A stretch of 64,000 bases of DNA from Rhabditoides inermis. Its lineage: Eukaryota; Nematoda; Chromadorea; Rhabditida; Rhabditidae. Positions within the stretch are counted from its first letter, which is position 1. Each line of letters opens with the position of its first letter. Shown here in pieces: positions 40,601-52,515 of this stretch. The notes under the pieces were generated by a model. That model was not told the DNA's origin, did not search any database, and was given only the letters and a program-made list of their open reading frames with translations. The translations under genes and the position numbers were made by a program. The DNA lies in the NCBI GenBank assembly GCA_963966185.1, contig CAWZYM010000006.1, positions 1 through 64,000 of the forward strand, in the 5' to 3' direction.

Positions 40601-40872
40601 GCGAGCTCATGATCTGCCGCCATCTGTCATCGATGCGCATAGGGCGCGCCTGGAATATACAAATGAGTAGAGAATATTATAGAAAGACAGATAGTTAGAT
40701 AGATAGAGAGAGAGAGAGATGACTGGAAGACTGACAGGTTCGGCAATCTGCTTGTCGAGGGGCACCCTCTGGTTGGGTGCCACTTGGAGCAGCTCGATAG
40801 GGTAGTGCATGTCGCGGAATCCGCCCGGGAAGTTGACGCGACGACGCACCGCCGGGAAGCTGTCGAACCTGA

Positions 40873-40911
<39 letters not shown>

Positions 40912-41515
40912 TATCCAGAATCGCTATATCCCGACTATACAACAAGTGCAATGGGGTGAATAAGAGAGCAATGAAGAGAGTAATAACCATAATCGGAAAG
41001 AGAGAACACGTAAGACAAGACAGTCATAACGGAATCACGTAGATACTAGATACTAGAAACAGTGTCCTGTTTTGACCCATTAACCTGCACACTTAAAAAA
41101 TCTGGACAGGCAACCCACATGATCTTCTCGTCGAGGTTTGCGAATCGGGTGACGAGCTTCTCCATCCTCCCGTCCACCGTCCTGTACTCAATATCCCGCA
41201 GAGGCTGCATCGACAGGCCAGACGCCACAAACGACTGCTTTTCGTAGATCAGTCGCAGACCTGAAAAGGTAAACGTATTTCCCCGATTCAAGAGATTACT
41301 CTGCGGAGGGGGTAAGGTCGCAGTCTTGCACAGTTCAATGTCGCGTGGAACAGAGCATTCGTGTACTGACCCTTGACATACTCGGCCGTCTTCCTCCTGG
41401 TCTCCTCGGTCCAGTTCGCATGGCTCGCACTCCTCCATCCATTCAGCTCGCACACAGAGCTCAGCAGCCCGGTCGCCTTGAAGAACGTGCCCACCTTATC
41501 TGAAACCCACTCTCC

Positions 41516-41552
<37 letters not shown>

Positions 41553-43957
41553 CTCCACTCCACTCACAGTCAAGCACCAGAGCAGCGACCGCCCTGCTGG
41601 GTCCGCCCGATCCCTCCACGAACCTGAGAGATCACATTACCCCTCCATTCCCATTTCCCATCCACTCACTTGATGCCCTTGCTCATTCCCGCCTTTCGCT
41701 CATGTCCAAATCCGAGATCGTCTCCCCTCTTGTTGTGGTTGAACAACTTGCCGTTGCCGTACAGAGTGTGCTGTCCGCTGAAACCAACTCGGCTTACATC
41801 TGCTCAATCTAAAACTATGCCAACTTGCAATCAGATGGTGCCATACCGGCCCGTCTGGGAGCGTCCTCTCCTACAGTCCCCGGACGGACTATATTATTCG
41901 TTCGAATCGCGAGAGATAATAGGAAAGTGAGAGAGCGGGCGCGCTAACCGTCTGCGTCTCTTCTCTCCCCCCCACAGTCTTTTCGCGCGCGAATTCAAAT
42001 ATTTTGCCGTCAATAGGAGCCTAAATTCCGAGCACTGTATCTCCAAACTCCACACTCACTTGACCAATGCGTCTTGGTTGGTGATGAGCTCGTAGAACTG
42101 CTTGATGCTCTTATCCACCTGGGTGAGGTTGGTGGTGACCGCCTGGTGCACGTCGGCCATGTTGAACGAGTGCGCGCATTCCTCGCACGCACGCACCTAA
42201 ACACCTTTGGATGGATGCGCTTTCTCATACCTTTTATCAAAAACATTTTTTCTATACAGCGAAAAGGGATACACCGAGTATCTACTTTCCACCACACTCA
42301 CAGGATGGTCTCAAAAAGAGTAAGTTTCAAACAGTCTCAAATGCAATTTGGAAACAGCTAAAGAAGTATACTGTCTCTTTCCCACCCACCTCGATCACAA
42401 TCTCATTCACATCGGCGCTGGTGGTGGCCGAGTGTACCAGCTGGCGCGCCCTCTCACTGAGCTCGTCCAGCGGGATGTGCAGCTGTCCCGTCTGCTTGAG
42501 CTGCTCGCAGATGCACTCGTTGGTGAAGAGCAGTGCGGCGTCGTCGTGCACGGCCGCGCCCCGCTCGCTCAGCAGCCGGTACATCTCCAGCCCGCGGCGC
42601 AGCGCCAGACGAACCAGCTCGTGACGCTCCACTCGCGCCGCGCTGCAGTGCAGAGGTCACACTCGATTAGATTATGTATCCGCTTTACTCGGTACCGGAT
42701 GCAGCGGATACCCTGCAGTACCGAGCTCACACTCGATTATGCATCAAAAAGCCGCTTTATGATAGATCTTTCTGGTGGTCTACTGCAAGACATTCCTGAA
42801 GACTCTCAATCTCCCCCTATTCACTCACTCGTCGCCGGCCCTTCTGGTGAGGTCGATGCGCGGTCGCTCCGGGTCCGCTCGTACCAGCATCACGTTCACG
42901 TCGTAGCGGTACACCAGCCGGTTCTCCACGATCAGCTCCCAGATGTTCGACACCAGCTTCACCTAGAACACCATCGTGTGATGTTTGTACCTTTACTCTT
43001 TTTTCTTCTTATCTTAGTGTCTTTCACTCTTTTTACGGGTTTGTCTTCCCTTCTTTTATGTCACTTTTTTCCGCTTTTCAGTGTTTACGTTATGATCACG
43101 AGGTGTTAAAAACAGACGTGTAGTTCGTGGTACGATCTCTCCCTTCGCACCTTCTCGAACTTGCTCCTGTCGGCCTTTCCGAGCTGCTGGGGGAGGGTGG
43201 CGTCGTCGGTGGCGGGCTGCGAGCCGGCAGCGTACTGCTCCATCTGCTGCTCGGCTGTCGGAGCCAGGTAGTCAGACGCCTGCAACCATTCGACCATTCG
43301 ATTTCACGTCTCCTTTCAGAGAGTGCTCACCGGTCGGTCAGATCCGGTGCTGAATCCTCCGCGGTGTCCGCCACCGCCCCTGGGCGCTCCTCCTCCTCTT
43401 CCACCTCCTCCTCCCCTTCCTCCTCGTCCTCCTTCCTGCCAACCGCCACCTCGCGGAGCACCGCCGCGGAAACCTCAACACAATACCGTATTCCGTTGTT
43501 ACACGTGTATTAACACAATGTACCTCCGCGCCCTCCGCGAGAAGACTCTCCACCGCCACTTCCTCCCATCTGCATTCGTCCCATACCCTCGGAAACGTCA
43601 TCTGAGAACACCTCTATTCAATTATCTCATGACGTTTCAACATCCACACATGTGCAAACTTCAAATACCGTTTGTGAATCAATCGATATTAGTACGTTAT
43701 ACAAACATACTATAACCCACTTCTCGTAGAGCCTGCTCCGGCTCCTCTTCCGGCTCCGCCTCCTCCGGCCCCGCCCCTTCCTCCACGTCCTCTTCCACGG
43801 CCACCGCCCGAGCCAGGGCGGCTCTCACCGCGGTCTCCCATCTCTACAACAACGAATGGGCTATGACTCATAATGTCTTCTTCACGCGCAAACATAAGAA
43901 CACCTAATCGATACCTTTCCTTGACAGCAGCATGGGTCCTCCACGATTGTTAGACAT
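36648..43957 (-). CDS. Argonaute protein, WAGO/CSR-1-like; C-terminus not found
   Basis: Argonautes bind small RNAs and target complementary transcripts. The gene starts MSNNRGGPMLLSRK at 43957, followed by a very Arg/Gly-rich tail (RGRGRGGRGGAGGGG; a second RG block at 43340-43600) resembling CSR-1-type N-termini. Central exons cover the N, PAZ and linker regions, for example VKLVSNIWELIVENRLVYRY near 42930 and GLSMQPLRDIEYRTVDGRM near 41200. The PIWI exons read WMNGDVLIIGYDVCHPRPQT (first catalytic Asp; worm-type Cys in place of Thr of DVTHP), FVGDYHFQEPKMEQ (Glu) and IVIVRDGVSEGQYRMV (second Asp). After this exon, which ends near 36708 or reads through to a stop near 36648, the expected last 100 or so residues with the final catalytic His are not seen down to 30.7 kb. 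A LINE interrupts one intron. It could be a pseudogene or have a very long last intron. Confidence 0.85.
38628..40272 (+). mobile_element. 5'-truncated RTE-clade LINE with 12-bp target-site duplication
   Basis: The element body, 38640-40260, is flanked by AATAGTTGCACG at 38628-38639 and again at 40261-40272. It ends in a short (GAATT)n tail, as RTE elements do. It sits in an intron of the Argonaute gene in the opposite orientation. The intact direct repeats indicate a recent insertion. The endonuclease region is missing because of 5' truncation. Confidence 0.93.
38645..40201 (+). CDS. Reverse transcriptase ORF of the RTE LINE
   Basis: A 518-codon open frame covers the reverse transcriptase and C-terminal region without a stop. 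Landmarks are ARGPDRISTESL, NYRPISVSS, EQAGFRRGFSCNDH, VFVDFAKAYDSIEH (palm motif A), GVRQGCPLSPHLFN (motif B), LCYADDIILFA (catalytic YADD) and the C-terminal ERKMLGLTL and GRPHLQWSDEF blocks. The frame opens at the truncation point, so the ATG used is not a natural start. The upstream apurinic endonuclease is absent, which makes the copy non-autonomous. Confidence 0.9.
   Translation: MISMDEPLVDEPLPEEFTAEEIRRVLVLMKRNVARGPDRISTESLLYAPPILLEYVAALFNTCLTGGRIADDMADSLVSLLYKKGDPLDIGNYRPISVSSTLLKLLMRTVLARLQPSLEAQQPLEQAGFRRGFSCNDHILVTREVIYKLYRHGYHGYLVFVDFAKAYDSIEHNDTWLALKRCGVHPAYIRLLQSIYNDGKTKVNVRGTPAEIEVKKGVRQGCPLSPHLFNCVLAEICAKMDFDFVGAGLDIGGQKLTHLCYADDIILFARSASAAERMLEELAEKSSDYGLYVNRKKTVVMSNGPKKSIRLDGGEVEYVDKFVYLGRSLSFLADDRVEVTRRIQAGWGAFFRHSQFLTLKSAPMRLRRKVFRMAVLPALTYAAETWSLRREDLQKLRTVQRRMERKMLGLTLLDKVPCKDIRRLTGLRDVLCEARSRKWRFARHIMTCNDDRWTRRVIDWNPPRKGKAGRPHLQWSDEFKKTIQTNRRTLEEEWKSVAADADATRWKNFASRRYSVND
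40868..41060 (-). repeat. LINE-like 3' end with (AATC)n tail in an Argonaute intron
   Basis: On the minus strand a short sequence ends GATTCTGGATAAAT followed by about nine GATT units (plus-strand AATC run at 40870-40907). The same arrangement, GGATAAAC plus (GATT)n, follows the U6 fragment at 29119. It is likely another copy of the same retroposon 3' end. Confidence 0.6.
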
Positions 43958-44741
43958 ATTTGTTTCGAACAAATGTATATTCTGCACTCACGATCAGAAT
44001 AGAATGATTCGCTATTCTGCTCCGGTACATTCTATGCTAGCTCAGTGTCCCGCCCCCATTGCGAAATAGAACGGCGCAAGGCAAGTGTGAGAGAAAAAAC
44101 ATTTCATCGCAATAACTGAGAGATATCATGATAAGACCCATAATGAATCATAACCAGCGACGTTTTGCAAACATACCACTACTATCAATGCAGAATCAAG
44201 CAAAGCTCACCTCAACAAATCCTTGTTGTTTTGTTTTGATGATGACGTGTATATAGCTAGTTGTAGATGTGTAACCGCCGACCAGATCTCGTTATGTGGA
44301 TCAACAGTAATCTGTAACAAGGAATGACCAGAAGTATATGAAACTATACGATACGAGTACAAGAAAACTTTGTTCAGAAACCTAGGTTCGAGTTCTCTCG
44401 CTCGATCGAACGAGCCCGCGAAAAAAAGCTGCAATTACGTGCCCTAAAGTCTCTACAGTATACCATTGCAGCCTTCCGCGACGCGGTTTTGCGTCGCGGT
44501 CGACCATGTCATTTACAAACTTTTATTTTTGTATATTTACACTGCATGGAATGCCCGTATTGTCTTGAATCATAATCCAGTCGCTTGCAATCATCATAGT
44601 GATGATCGCTGCATTGATTTGTTGCTTTGTTGAACTGGTATCTCCCTTCTTTCAAGCATTCAACATCGCGTTCATGTGTTTATCTTTTGATGTACAGTTG
44701 CTACTGTTGTTTTTTTTCAATAAAATTAATGGTTATAGGTA
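43958..44741. other. Divergent promoter region, Argonaute / NDUFA13
   Basis: No coding feature is supported. The region separates two divergent genes. TTATAG ends 4 bases before the NDUFA13 ATG and could serve as a trans-splice acceptor. Confidence 0.45.
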
Positions 44742-45544
44742 ATGTCGACCGCTGGTAACTTCCGGCAGGATATGCCGCCTCAGGGCGGCTATAGGAAGTT
44801 CAACTACGAGAGGACTTTCCCCAAGCTTGTCTGGCGCCGTGAGTCTGACTTTGAATACAATTGTAGAAACTATGTTTTGTTTTTAGCGGGAATGGTTGTC
44901 GGAGTCGTGTTTGGAGCGTCTGTCTATGGAGCGTTCCAGGCCCTCGCCAGCAAGCGCGCCGACATGTACGTGTTTCCTTTTTCAGTTTAGTTTAATGAAT
45001 GCGTTTATTTGAGTAGCATTGGAATGTTTATATGTCTATTTGAGTTATGTAAATGTTATCAGCAGTGTTTAGCACTGAGAAATTCGAGGATGTCGATATC
45101 AACAACGCCATGTCGCCGTTCCTCACCGCCGAGCGCGACAGGACGTATGTTTGTACTCACTTTTCAACATTTTGTTTTCTCATAGATGGCTGCGTCTTCT
45201 GAAGAAGAACCGTGATCTTGAGGCACAGATTATGAAGGATGTTCCTGGCTGGAAGGTATGTTCTTTTTCACAGTTTCATATTAATCTTCTACACATTCCA
45301 AGGTGGGAACCTTCTACGGAGAGCCCGTCTACTTCACTCTGGGTGAGAAGTGGTGGGATCCGACGGAGACCGAGGTTTGTCTCGCTGTGGAGATAACGTG
45401 ATCATCTTCGTGATTCAGGTGTTCGCTCACTCGTGGGTGGCGGATGAGCACCGCGAGCACCTGTGGCGCCACCACTCCGAGTACGCCGGACCCAAGTTCT
45501 ACGACAACTGGCTCCCCAAGTTCATCGCCAAGTACTGCTGGTAG
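44742..45544 (+). CDS. NDUFA13: NDUFA13 (GRIM-19), mitochondrial complex I subunit
   Basis: This is an accessory subunit of NADH:ubiquinone oxidoreductase in the inner mitochondrial membrane. Six exons (44742-44838, 44887-44965, 45073-45144, 45186-45255, 45303-45374, 45419-45544) give 171 residues. The start contains QDMPPQGGYRKFNYERTFPK, matching the QDMPPPGGY signature of the family. One transmembrane helix (GMVVGVVFGASVYGAFQAL) follows, then a charged helix with LKKNRDLEAQIMKDVPGWK, matching mammalian EAIIMKDVPDWK. The tail, EHREHLWRHHSEYAGPK, extends beyond the mammalian end, so the protein is about 27 residues longer. It converges on TTC1 with 91 bp between the two stop codons. Confidence 0.95.
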
Positions 45545-45635
45545 ACTGCCACACCCTAGTTACGAGTGTATAGAATCAGTGCGAATCAATAAAGACCTAT
45601 TTTATATATATAATATTTATTACGACGAATGGAAT

Positions 45636-46347
45636 TCACTCTTCGGTTTTGCCGGCGTTCTTCATGGAGATTGAGTACCCGCCCTCCCCATTGGGGATCA
45701 TCTGGAATGAGTCGGTGGAGAGTCCGAACGGCTTGAGACACATGTTGCCGAGACCCTTGAGCTTGTCCAGTACGTCTGCCTTCATCTGCTCGTTGCGTGC
45801 ATCGATCCGAGCACGCAGATCGACAATGTGCCGCGCGTAGTCCGCCCGAGAAGGGAACCTGTAAGGACAGGGAGTTGAATAGATTCCCTCCCCTCTCACT
45901 TCTGTGCAAGGGTGGTGTAGTCCTCGAGGGCAGCGTCGACCTTGTCGTCCTGCTTGGATCGAGCGAACGCGCGCCTCTCCAGAGCCTTTTCGTTGGGGTA
46001 GCCGGCCTGCAAGCGGCTCATTTACCTTTCCACATGACTCAGTCTACCTCGATGGCGCTGTCGGCGGCAGTGGCGGCCGCCTCCCACTGTTCCAGCTTGA
46101 TGAGGGCGGCGGAGAGGTTGGCGTAGATGGGCGCCCTCTGCTCGGCGGCCGATTCGGGACACGTGTCCAGTGCCTCCTAGAATAACATCTCGTTCCTCCC
46201 ACTCCCTTCCTCCCATACCTGATACTTGTCCTTGGCGGCAGTCCACTCTCCCTTCCCGAACTCCGTGTTCCCCTCCTTTTTCAGACCCTCCGCCTTGGCA
46301 AGCAGCATCTCATCTTCATTCTCCACTATCTCCTCGATTACTGCCAT
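45636..46347 (-). CDS. TTC1: TTC1-like tetratricopeptide co-chaperone
   Basis: The protein starts MAVIEEIVENEDEMLLAKAE at 46347 and spans four exons to the stop at 45636-45638. It has three TPR units: GLKKEGNTEFGKGEWTAAKD (about residues 20-55), APIYANLSAALIKLEQWEAA, and EKALERRAFARSKQDDKVDA. The C-terminal helix region ends LGNMCLKPFGLSTDSFQM, which matches LGNLVLRPFGLSTENFQI of mammalian TTC1. TPR domains of this kind bind chaperone tails; TTC1 binds Hsp90/Hsp70 and G-alpha16 in mammals, and the role here is inferred. It lies 243 bp downstream of the LONP1 stop on the same strand. An (ATA)n run sits just upstream of the ATG. Confidence 0.92.
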
Positions 46348-46589
46348 CTCTAATAATAATAATAATAATAATAAAAACTTGAAAAAATATCCATAATTTC
46401 AGATATTCAATCGCAAATCAACGAATATCACTTCAAAACTATCAAAATCGAAAAGTGATACTTTATACACGCGTGCTATTGCACAAAACCAATATCAATA
46501 GACATGAAATTCAACAATAAGTACGAACAAATATGGATTACATCCTCATTCTCTGACTATTCTAATCTATCTCTCCACTCTAACATGTC

Positions 46590-47127
46590 TTACTCAAACA
46601 ATTGATTGATAAGCTCGTCGTAGTGAGCAACAAATCGCACATCAATGTCCTTGCGGATAAACTCTGGCAGATCGTCAAAATCGCGGCGGTTCTCAGCGGG
46701 AAGGAACACACGCTTCGCACCCACACGACGCGCCTGAAATGAAGAGTGAGTTAGTGAGTGAGTGAGTGGAGAAAAGAGGCGACTCACCGCAATCATCTTC
46801 TCGCGGATGCCTCCCACCGGCAGAACCTTGCCGGTCAGCGAGACCTCTCCGGTCATTGCCATGTCCTGCATGACTGGCCGATCGAGTGCGAGCGAGAGCA
46901 GCGACGAGACGAGAGTGACGCCGGCAGAGGGGCCGTCCTTGGGCGTGGCTCCCTCGGGCACGTGGATGTGGATGTGGGCAGAGTCGAGGAAGCGGTTGTC
47001 GGGCTGCAGCCGCGCCAGCTGTCCCTTGGCCACGGTGAGCGCCGTGCGCACAGACTCCTTCATCACGTCGCCCAGGTTACCCGTAGTCTCCACCGAGCCG
47101 TCCGGCACCTTACCCTGCAACAACACA

Positions 47128-47164
<37 letters not shown>

Positions 47165-50100
47165 CCTCCCTCTCTCCCTCCCCACTCTTCCTCCACCCAC
47201 CTTGTCATCCTTGTTCGTGTCGACGGGCCGCTTGAGCGCCGTCTCGACATAGAGCGCCGATCCGCCCATCGCAGTCCACGCGAGTCCCATGATCACACCG
47301 GGCGGCGTCGTCTCGTACATGCGGTCCGACGTGAACTTGGGCCGGCCGACAAACTTCTCCAGGTTCTCCTCGTCCACCGCCACCACCGGCGACGTCTCAC
47401 CCTCCTTGCGCGACGCAATCTGCAGCGCCGCCTTGCGGAAGATCTGCAAGCAACTCAGTTATCTTTATCCAAGAAAGATTAGAGACAGAGTAACACAACA
47501 GAAAATGTACAATGCGGAAAACATTGAGCTCATCTTAGGCTGGCTGAAAATAACTTATGGGAAGTTGTCCACTACGCACATCATCACCCATCACTCACCC
47601 TCTCAACATGCTTCTGCAGGTTGCGCACTCCCGACTCGCGGCAGTACTGCTTGATGAGCGTCTCCAGTGCACCGTCGGCAATCGACAGCTGCTCGTCGGT
47701 GAGCGATCTGCATCACCACGAGGTACACCAATAGTTTATCCGGAATCGTTATACACCCTTTCGCACAATAGCTGATATAAATGGTACACCCTCTCGCACA
47801 ATAGAGGTACACCCTTTCGCACACTGGAGCCCGCACACTCACGTGTCCTTCCTGGCGCCGGGCACGAGGTAGCTCTTGGCGATGGCGAGCTTCTCCTCGG
47901 CAAGGTAGCCGCTCACGTCGATCAGCTCCATGCGGTCGCGCAGCGGACCCGGAATCGTGTCGATCACATTGGCAGTGCACAGGAACAGCACCCTGCAACG
48001 CTAGCATTATACTCTCTCTGTGTGTCTCTCTCTCTCCCTCTCTCTCCTTCCCTCTCTCCCTCTCTCGCTCTCTTTCCTCTCTCTCTCATCTCTCTCCCTC
48101 TCTCCTCCCCTCCCACCTGCTCAGATCGACGGGCACGTCGAGAAAGTGGTCGTTGAATGCGGCGTTCTGTTCGGGGTCGAGCAGCTCGAGGAGGGCGGAC
48201 GAGGGGTCGCCGTGGTAGCCGGCGCCGCCCATCTTGTCCACCTCGTCGATCAGCACCAGCGGGTTCTCGGTGCGCGTCTTTTTCAGACACTGGATCATCT
48301 TGCCCGGCATCGCGCCCACGTACGTGCGCCGGTGGCCCTTGATCTCCGCCACATCGGTCATCCCGCCCACAGAGAAGCGGAAGTACTGCAACGACGAGAG
48401 TGAGAGTGAGAATCAGACATTGAGAGAGAGAGAGAAGCTGCGAGAAAGCGCACCTCCCTGCCGAGCGCCTCGGCAATAGACTTGGCGATGGACGTCTTTC
48501 CCACTCCGGGCGGGCCGTGCAGACACAGAATCTTTCCGCCCACGTTCTTCCTGAATCACTCATTCCGGTCCACTTTTTTTCATACGCCTCTCCTACCTGA
48601 GAATGTTGACAGCGATAAACTCGAGGATACGATTCTTCACGTCTTCCATTCCGTAGTGCTGCGTATCCAGGATCTGAACATATATCACTAGCTAAACCCC
48701 ACATATCGCCCGCACAAACCTGCTTGGCCTTGTCCAGGTCAGTGTTCTCCTCGGAAGTACGCCCCCATGGAACAGAGGTGAGCCAGTCGAGGTAGTTCCT
48801 AGGATCATCCGTGTAATGCCTTGTCTGATTACATTATCCTCACACTCACCTCGTCACAGAAAACTCGCTAGAGTGGCTGTCGAGGAAGTTCAGCTTGGCG
48901 AGCTCCTCTTTCACTACCTTCATTACCGCCTCAGGCACTGTGAGTTCCTTCAAACGGGCCTCCATCTTCTCAGCGATTGCCTGCTTGTCATCCTTCTCAA
49001 TACCCAGCTCCTTCTTGATGATCTTCAGCTGAAACCCTTCTCGTCACACAACTCCTTCACAACAACGACTCGCCTGCTCGTTGAGGAGGTACTTCCTGTG
49101 CTGCTCCTGCACCTTCTTCTCCACGTCCTTGTTGAGGTCGTGCTTGAGCTTGGCGACCGTCTTCTCCTTCTCGGCAAGTATGTGCGCCTTCTCGAGCCGC
49201 TTCTCCACCGACAGCTCGCTCATCATGTCCTGCAGCTCGGCCGAATCGGCCGACTGCACCAGCGTCGCCACCAGATCGCACAGGTACACCGGGTTGTCGA
49301 TCACATTCTGTGACGGGTGCAGCAGCAGGTTGATCTGCTGCCCGAACAGCGGCGAGTACTGCACCACGTCCCTGCCACGTTCACATTACTCGTTTTCTCT
49401 CTCTCTCTCTCTCTCACTAGTAAAGAGAGGTTGTGTGATTTTCGATAGGAACGCGCGGCGCATTTCCTCTTCCCCCTTCCTGCCTTCCTCTCCCACTCCC
49501 CGCACCTGATAGTCTGGACGATGGCCTGCATGGTTGCCTTGGTCTCGTTGTTGCGCGGCGCCGGATCCGCCACCACATTCTCCGTACGCGCAAACATCAA
49601 CTGAGTCGACGCCGCCTTCTGCAACTCGGATTCACGATAGCATGATGCAACCGGATGATGCATGATTCGTATTTCATATGCTATCGACTATCGATCATCG
49701 TATATTCCGAGGTCATGGAATCAATATAAAGCGGTATTTGCTCACAATTCACTCACCTTCTCTTCCTTCTTCTCTTTTTTGGCGCTTCCTCCAGCGCGAC
49801 GGCGGTTCAGACGAGACACTTGCGACTACAATCTCCTTCGTCTCATCTTTTATTCTCTATATCCATACCTGCACATTCATCGCTTCGCTGTCGTTCTCGT
49901 CGACGGCTTCGATGAGACGGATGCGTCTGTGCGCCGAGAGCACCAGCTCGATCACCGTGCCCAGGTCGCGCATCTCGATGATGTTGACGAACGCGCCGAC
50001 GGGGTGCAGGTCCGAGATACTGCTCACCGTCTCGCTCTTGTTCCTGAGTGTTGGCGGGATGCAATCAGTCGGAAAAAAGGCTCACTCACTCGTCGTCCTT

Positions 50101-50644
50101 CTTCATGAACACTCCGAGGTAGGGCTGGCGCAGCGCCATCTTCCTTCGAATCACCTCCTTCAGCGCGTCGTCCTTCACAATCTGAAGGGCGAGATTGGTG
50201 GAGAGGAGTCGGCAAGGAGGACTTACGTCGACTTTCTTTATGAATCCGGGGAAGAGCGGATAGCGATTGATGGCGATCACGGGTACAACGGGGAATGTGT
50301 CGGGCACGGATATGGTAGACATGCCACCCTATATTGCATTATACACCAGCCTACCATGTCTACCTACCGTCTCCCCTCGCTCCACCACCTCAACCGACAC
50401 ATCCTCTTCGTTCGCAAGCATAGTCGACTTGTCATCCTTACCCTCATTCGACGAACTGACAAACGAACGAATATGATTTCATCATGCGTAACCAACAACA
50501 CCTGAAAGCGCGGGTGCCGGACAAACTGTAGTGAGGAGAGAGCGTGATTGCAGAGTGATTTTTGAGGAACTGTGGCTGGATGACAGCGCGTCGTGAAAGG
50601 CGGGAGACGGCACGAAGGCCGCTCACCCCCACGTACCGCAACAT
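46590..50644 (-). CDS. lonp-1: Mitochondrial Lon protease
   Basis: This ATP-dependent serine protease degrades damaged proteins in the mitochondrial matrix. The start [20 protein letters not shown] at 50644 is Arg/Ser-rich without acidic residues, as in a mitochondrial presequence. The Lon N-terminal substrate domain follows ([35 protein letters not shown]), then a coiled-coil linker (HRKYLLNEQ). The AAA+ domain has [14 protein letters not shown] (Walker A), [12 protein letters not shown] (Walker B) and the [20 protein letters not shown] block. The protease domain has [15 protein letters not shown] with catalytic Ser and [14 protein letters not shown] with catalytic Lys. The end is [10 protein letters not shown]. 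About 17 exons are visible; several introns carry CT repeats, and one (47450-47590) carries an interspersed repeat. Confidence 0.97.
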
Positions 50645-50858
50645 CTGAGATATTTTGTTACAACAACCATGAAAAAACGTAAGATACTCACTAGATGCGC
50701 AAACAACGCGTTATCATTATATCATGCGAGCAAACATGTTAACCCAAATAATTTATCAATCCGAAATCACAGATATTCATAGTATAGTACAGTAGACAAA
50801 CAAAGAAGAGATAAGACGAAGATTGTATACACCCCATGAAAACAAGATATTTACATTA

Positions 50859-51479
50859 TTACTTTGACTTCTTGTTGTCATCACTCTCGTCGGTCTTCGG
50901 CTCCACAGTCACGGTCTGCCACTGCAATAGTATTGTAATGATTCATTTACAAGAAATAGTTCAATGAACCAATGAAATAAAAATAGCCATAAGCAAAAGA
51001 TGTTCATAGAGATGAACCTTGATTCATAGTCAGCCACTAAAACTCATCAGTAATAAACTTATTATAGTGATGCAAAATCAACTACCTTGAGGAGATGGCG
51101 GCGGAAGCAGGGCCAGGGCGGGAGGACGATGAGGGAGGCGAGCACGGCACCAGCCAGCACAATGTAGATGGCGTGCGAGAGCTGCTGCGTCGACCATCCC
51201 ACGAAGAAGCCGATCACGCCCGCCACCACAAGAATCACCTCAATGTCGAACATGCCAACACACATCAACTATGAAACTAGTGTTGCATCATCTATAATCG
51301 TCACTCGAGTCAAGATCCATGATACATAGATCCATAGAGATCCATGTTCATGTGCGCATTATCAAAATAAATATAAAAAAAACCTGGTAAATACGCTCCG
51401 AGTACTTCTGACCAGGGTAGTCGTGGTGCGACGAGAATCGCTGCAGCGGTGCGGGTAGCATTGCAATGATACCGTCCAT
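50859..51479 (-). CDS. SPCS1: Signal peptidase complex subunit 1
   Basis: This small endoplasmic-reticulum membrane subunit accompanies the signal peptidase. Three exons (about 51387-51479, 51087-51261 and 50859-50920) give about 110 residues starting MDGIIAMLPAPLQRF. The family block HHDYPGQKYSERIYQ matches HMDYKGQKLAEQMFQ of the human protein. Two membrane helices follow (IEVILVVAGVIGFFVGWSTQ and AIYIVLAGAVLASLIVL), then LPPWPCFRRHLLKW, matching the human LPPWPIYRRHPLKW. The tail is Lys/Asp-rich. It is 215 bp upstream of the LONP1 start on the same strand and divergent from UBE2R. Confidence 0.95.
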
Positions 51480-52515
51480 TATCCCTGAATGATGTCTGAT
51501 AACGTACATAAAAACAAGAAATCACGAAAACAACAGATGGATACTATGATGCCCTAGGTATTCGAAGACGAACAGAAGACGACGTACGATGACGTCGGTT
51601 CTTCTTGCACTGAGTAAAATAAAAGAGTCTCAACACGAAAGTTTTCTGGTTCCATTGAAAACAGCTTTTTTCAGTTTCTTTGACTATTTATATTATCATT
51701 TTCAACTTAGTGAGTAACAAAAAAATCTTGATAATTTTATGATCACATTGACAACCAAAGAACTCTGTTTTCTATTTCTCCATCATTTTGTCATTCTGGG
51801 TTACGGTATTCCGAAGGGCGGGGTCTCCATGGTCCCGCCGCTAGCTATGTAGTTCACGCACGTGAGTTCGCTTTTGTTGCAGTTTCCTGGTACTTTTCCT
51901 GGTGCTTCTGGTAGGTTCATCGATATTGCGTGTTGTTTGATGGTAAGTTTATAAGTGTTCTATGGTTAGTAAGAACTATTCATGCTTCGGATTCGTCATT
52001 TGATAGGGATCAGTAATCAAATTAGTCATTCAGAAGTTTTCTTTGAGTGCATTTGATGTCAACGAGAAAAACTATTTGTTTGGAAACGTTTTAAAGTGAG
52101 CGTGTGATCCTATTCTTCCAATGTATATGTCACGTTCAATCTACTTTCTACTTGAAGAAACGTAACTGCCTTCTTTTGTTTTGTATAATCAACTTGTGAA
52201 TTGATTAATGTGCAAGACATAGTATCAAAAGATGTCCATAAAATCTAGTTTCTATAGTACCATTCTCATACATCTCGCTCTATAGTGTAATGTAGAATTG
52301 TGGTGGCGAGAGTTCTCCGTTTTATTTGCTGTTTCCCGATCGATAGTGGGACTCAGCTCACATGATCTCTCAATCTCCCGCTCTTGCACTCTACGATCAG
52401 TGGAAATCACTTTGGACCAAGGTTTCACGTTATCTTCGCAGTTATCTTCGACATTCCGCCATTCATATATTTCGTTACGTTTGCCAATTAGTTTTCACCT
52501 ATACTATTTTTCAGT
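51480..52515. other. Divergent promoter region, SPCS1 / UBE2R
   Basis: A/T-rich DNA of about 1 kb with no supported gene. TTTTTCAG ends just before the UBE2R ATG and could be a trans-splice acceptor or the end of a leader intron. Confidence 0.4.
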
